A stretch of DNA of 64,000 nt from positions 23,755-87,754 of the forward strand of contig DETU01000001.1 of NCBI GenBank assembly GCA_002362175.1, given 5' to 3'. Below, piece after piece: positions 63,352 through 64,000 of this stretch (the first letter of the stretch is position 1; each line of letters opens with the position of its first letter). Made by a program: the position numbers and the translations under genes. A model generated the notes under the pieces. That model was not told the DNA's origin. It searched no databases and saw nothing but the letters and a program-made list of their open reading frames with translations. This DNA comes from Ruminococcus sp. UBA3280 (GTDB lineage: Bacteria > Bacillota > Clostridia > Oscillospirales > Ruminococcaceae).

Positions 63352-64000
63352 TTATTCAGTAAGAAGTTTTTCAGCACTTGCAAGTTTTACACAGATAATG
63401 AAAAGTTCCATAGCCTTTTTGAGTTCGTCCATGGACGGATAAGTAGGAGCAAGTCTGATGTTTTTGTCATAAGGGTCTTTGCCGTAAGGGAATGTAGCAC
63501 CTGCACCTGTAAGTGTTACACCTGCTTCTGCACAAAGCTGAACAATTCTCTTTGCACAGCCTTCAGGAGCGTTGAAAGATATGAAGTAACCACCCTGCGG
63601 AACAGTCCAAGAACCGATTCCAAGCGGTGCAATTTCGTTTTCAAGAGCATTGCATACATATTCAAATTTAGGAGCAATGATAGCCATATGCTTCTTCATA
63701 TGTTCGCACATACCCTTAAAGCTTCCGAAGAATTTAACGTGACGGAGCTGGTTCATCTTGTCGTAACTGATAATGCTTATACCAAGATACTTTTTGAGTT
63801 CGTCAATATTCTTTTTGCTTGCACCCATTACGGCAACACCTGCACCGGGGAATGTAATCTTTGAAGTAGAACCGAAAATGTAAACAATGTCTTCATTTCC
63901 TGCTTTCTTTGCCTCATCGAGAATATTGAGAATAACAGTCGGGTTTTCTGTAAGATGATGAATACAGTAAGCGTTGTCCCAGAAAATACGGAAATCCTTT
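63352..64000 (-). CDS. Class I aminotransferase (MocR-type), 3' part
   Basis: The frame is open from the window edge. DNAYCIHHLTENPTVIL is the PLP-ring Asp region, and IFGSTSKITFPGAGVAVMGA contains the PLP lysine (TSK). RHVKFFGSFKGMCEHM and GGYFISFNAPEGCAKRIVQL, GATFPYGKDP..RLAPTYPS (substrate Arg) complete the fold. It fits the Aminotran_MocR family of PLP enzymes used for aspartate or alanine-type transamination. The N-terminus is beyond 64,000. Confidence 0.9.
   Translation of the reverse strand, partial: KDFRIFWDNAYCIHHLTENPTVILNILDEAKKAGNEDIVYIFGSTSKITFPGAGVAVMGASKKNIDELKKYLGISIISYDKMNQLRHVKFFGSFKGMCEHMKKHMAIIAPKFEYVCNALENEIAPLGIGSWTVPQGGYFISFNAPEGCAKRIVQLCAEAGVTLTGAGATFPYGKDPYDKNIRLAPTYPSMDELKKAMELFIICVKLASAEKLLTE

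Overview
The window looks like the chromosome of a low-GC, Gram-positive gut/rumen bacterium close to Ruminococcus (Oscillospiraceae). Evidence: a dockerin-bearing secreted carbohydrate esterase (29279-30994), a SpoIID/peptidoglycan-binding operon, a class II fructose-bisphosphate aldolase, a Tn1549-like conjugative element and strong GGAGG ribosome-binding sites. No rRNA, intact tRNA or CRISPR array was seen.

Region 1 (about 1-26,550) is a decayed integrative conjugative element (ICE) read mostly on the minus strand: replication initiator, small accessory genes, VirD4 coupling protein, Maff2, two DNA methylase-like proteins, VirB6-like protein, PrgI, VirB4, a CD1108-like M23 protein, DUF4315 and DUF4366. 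At least eight of these genes carry stop codons or single-base frameshifts. Two younger elements sit inside it. A 7.4-kb Tn4451-like mobilizable element (about 11,953-19,379; TnpX, TnpW, MobC, relaxase, a resolvase and an esterase lipoprotein) splits the maff2 gene. A 2.77-kb group II intron (20,300-23,069) splits virD4 at the LLDEFAN-IGEIP motif; removing it restores the frame exactly. A degenerate tRNA-Leu-like 3' half at about 26,486-26,546 may mark the old ICE attachment site.

Region 2 (26,566-37,058) is ordinary chromosome: a DUF11 surface protein, fba, a small lipoprotein, XRE regulators, a dockerin esterase, a three-gene peptidoglycan-binding/SpoIID operon, a fused membrane/spermidine-synthase-like protein and an unusual Spo0A-like regulator.

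Region 3 (about 37,300-62,110) is a compact Mu-like transposable prophage: an outward-facing cI-type repressor and ImmA peptidase on the plus strand, then MuA (DDE transposase), MuB, a Mor-type activator and a late operon on the minus strand. The head and tail genes resemble SPP1/A118-type siphophages of Firmicutes rather than Mu itself. Unusual parts are a tail protein carrying a dockerin domain, a head minor protein fused to a DUF3626/ADP-ribosyltransferase-like domain followed by a small unknown gene, a NusG paralogue inside the late operon with hairpin terminators around it, a four-copy 25-bp palindromic repeat array upstream of mor, and a 160-bp tandem repeat of the transposase start region. 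No lysis genes are recognisable inside it.

Region 4 (62,574-64,000) returns to the chromosome with a GH25 lysozyme and the 3' part of a class I aminotransferase gene that runs off the window.
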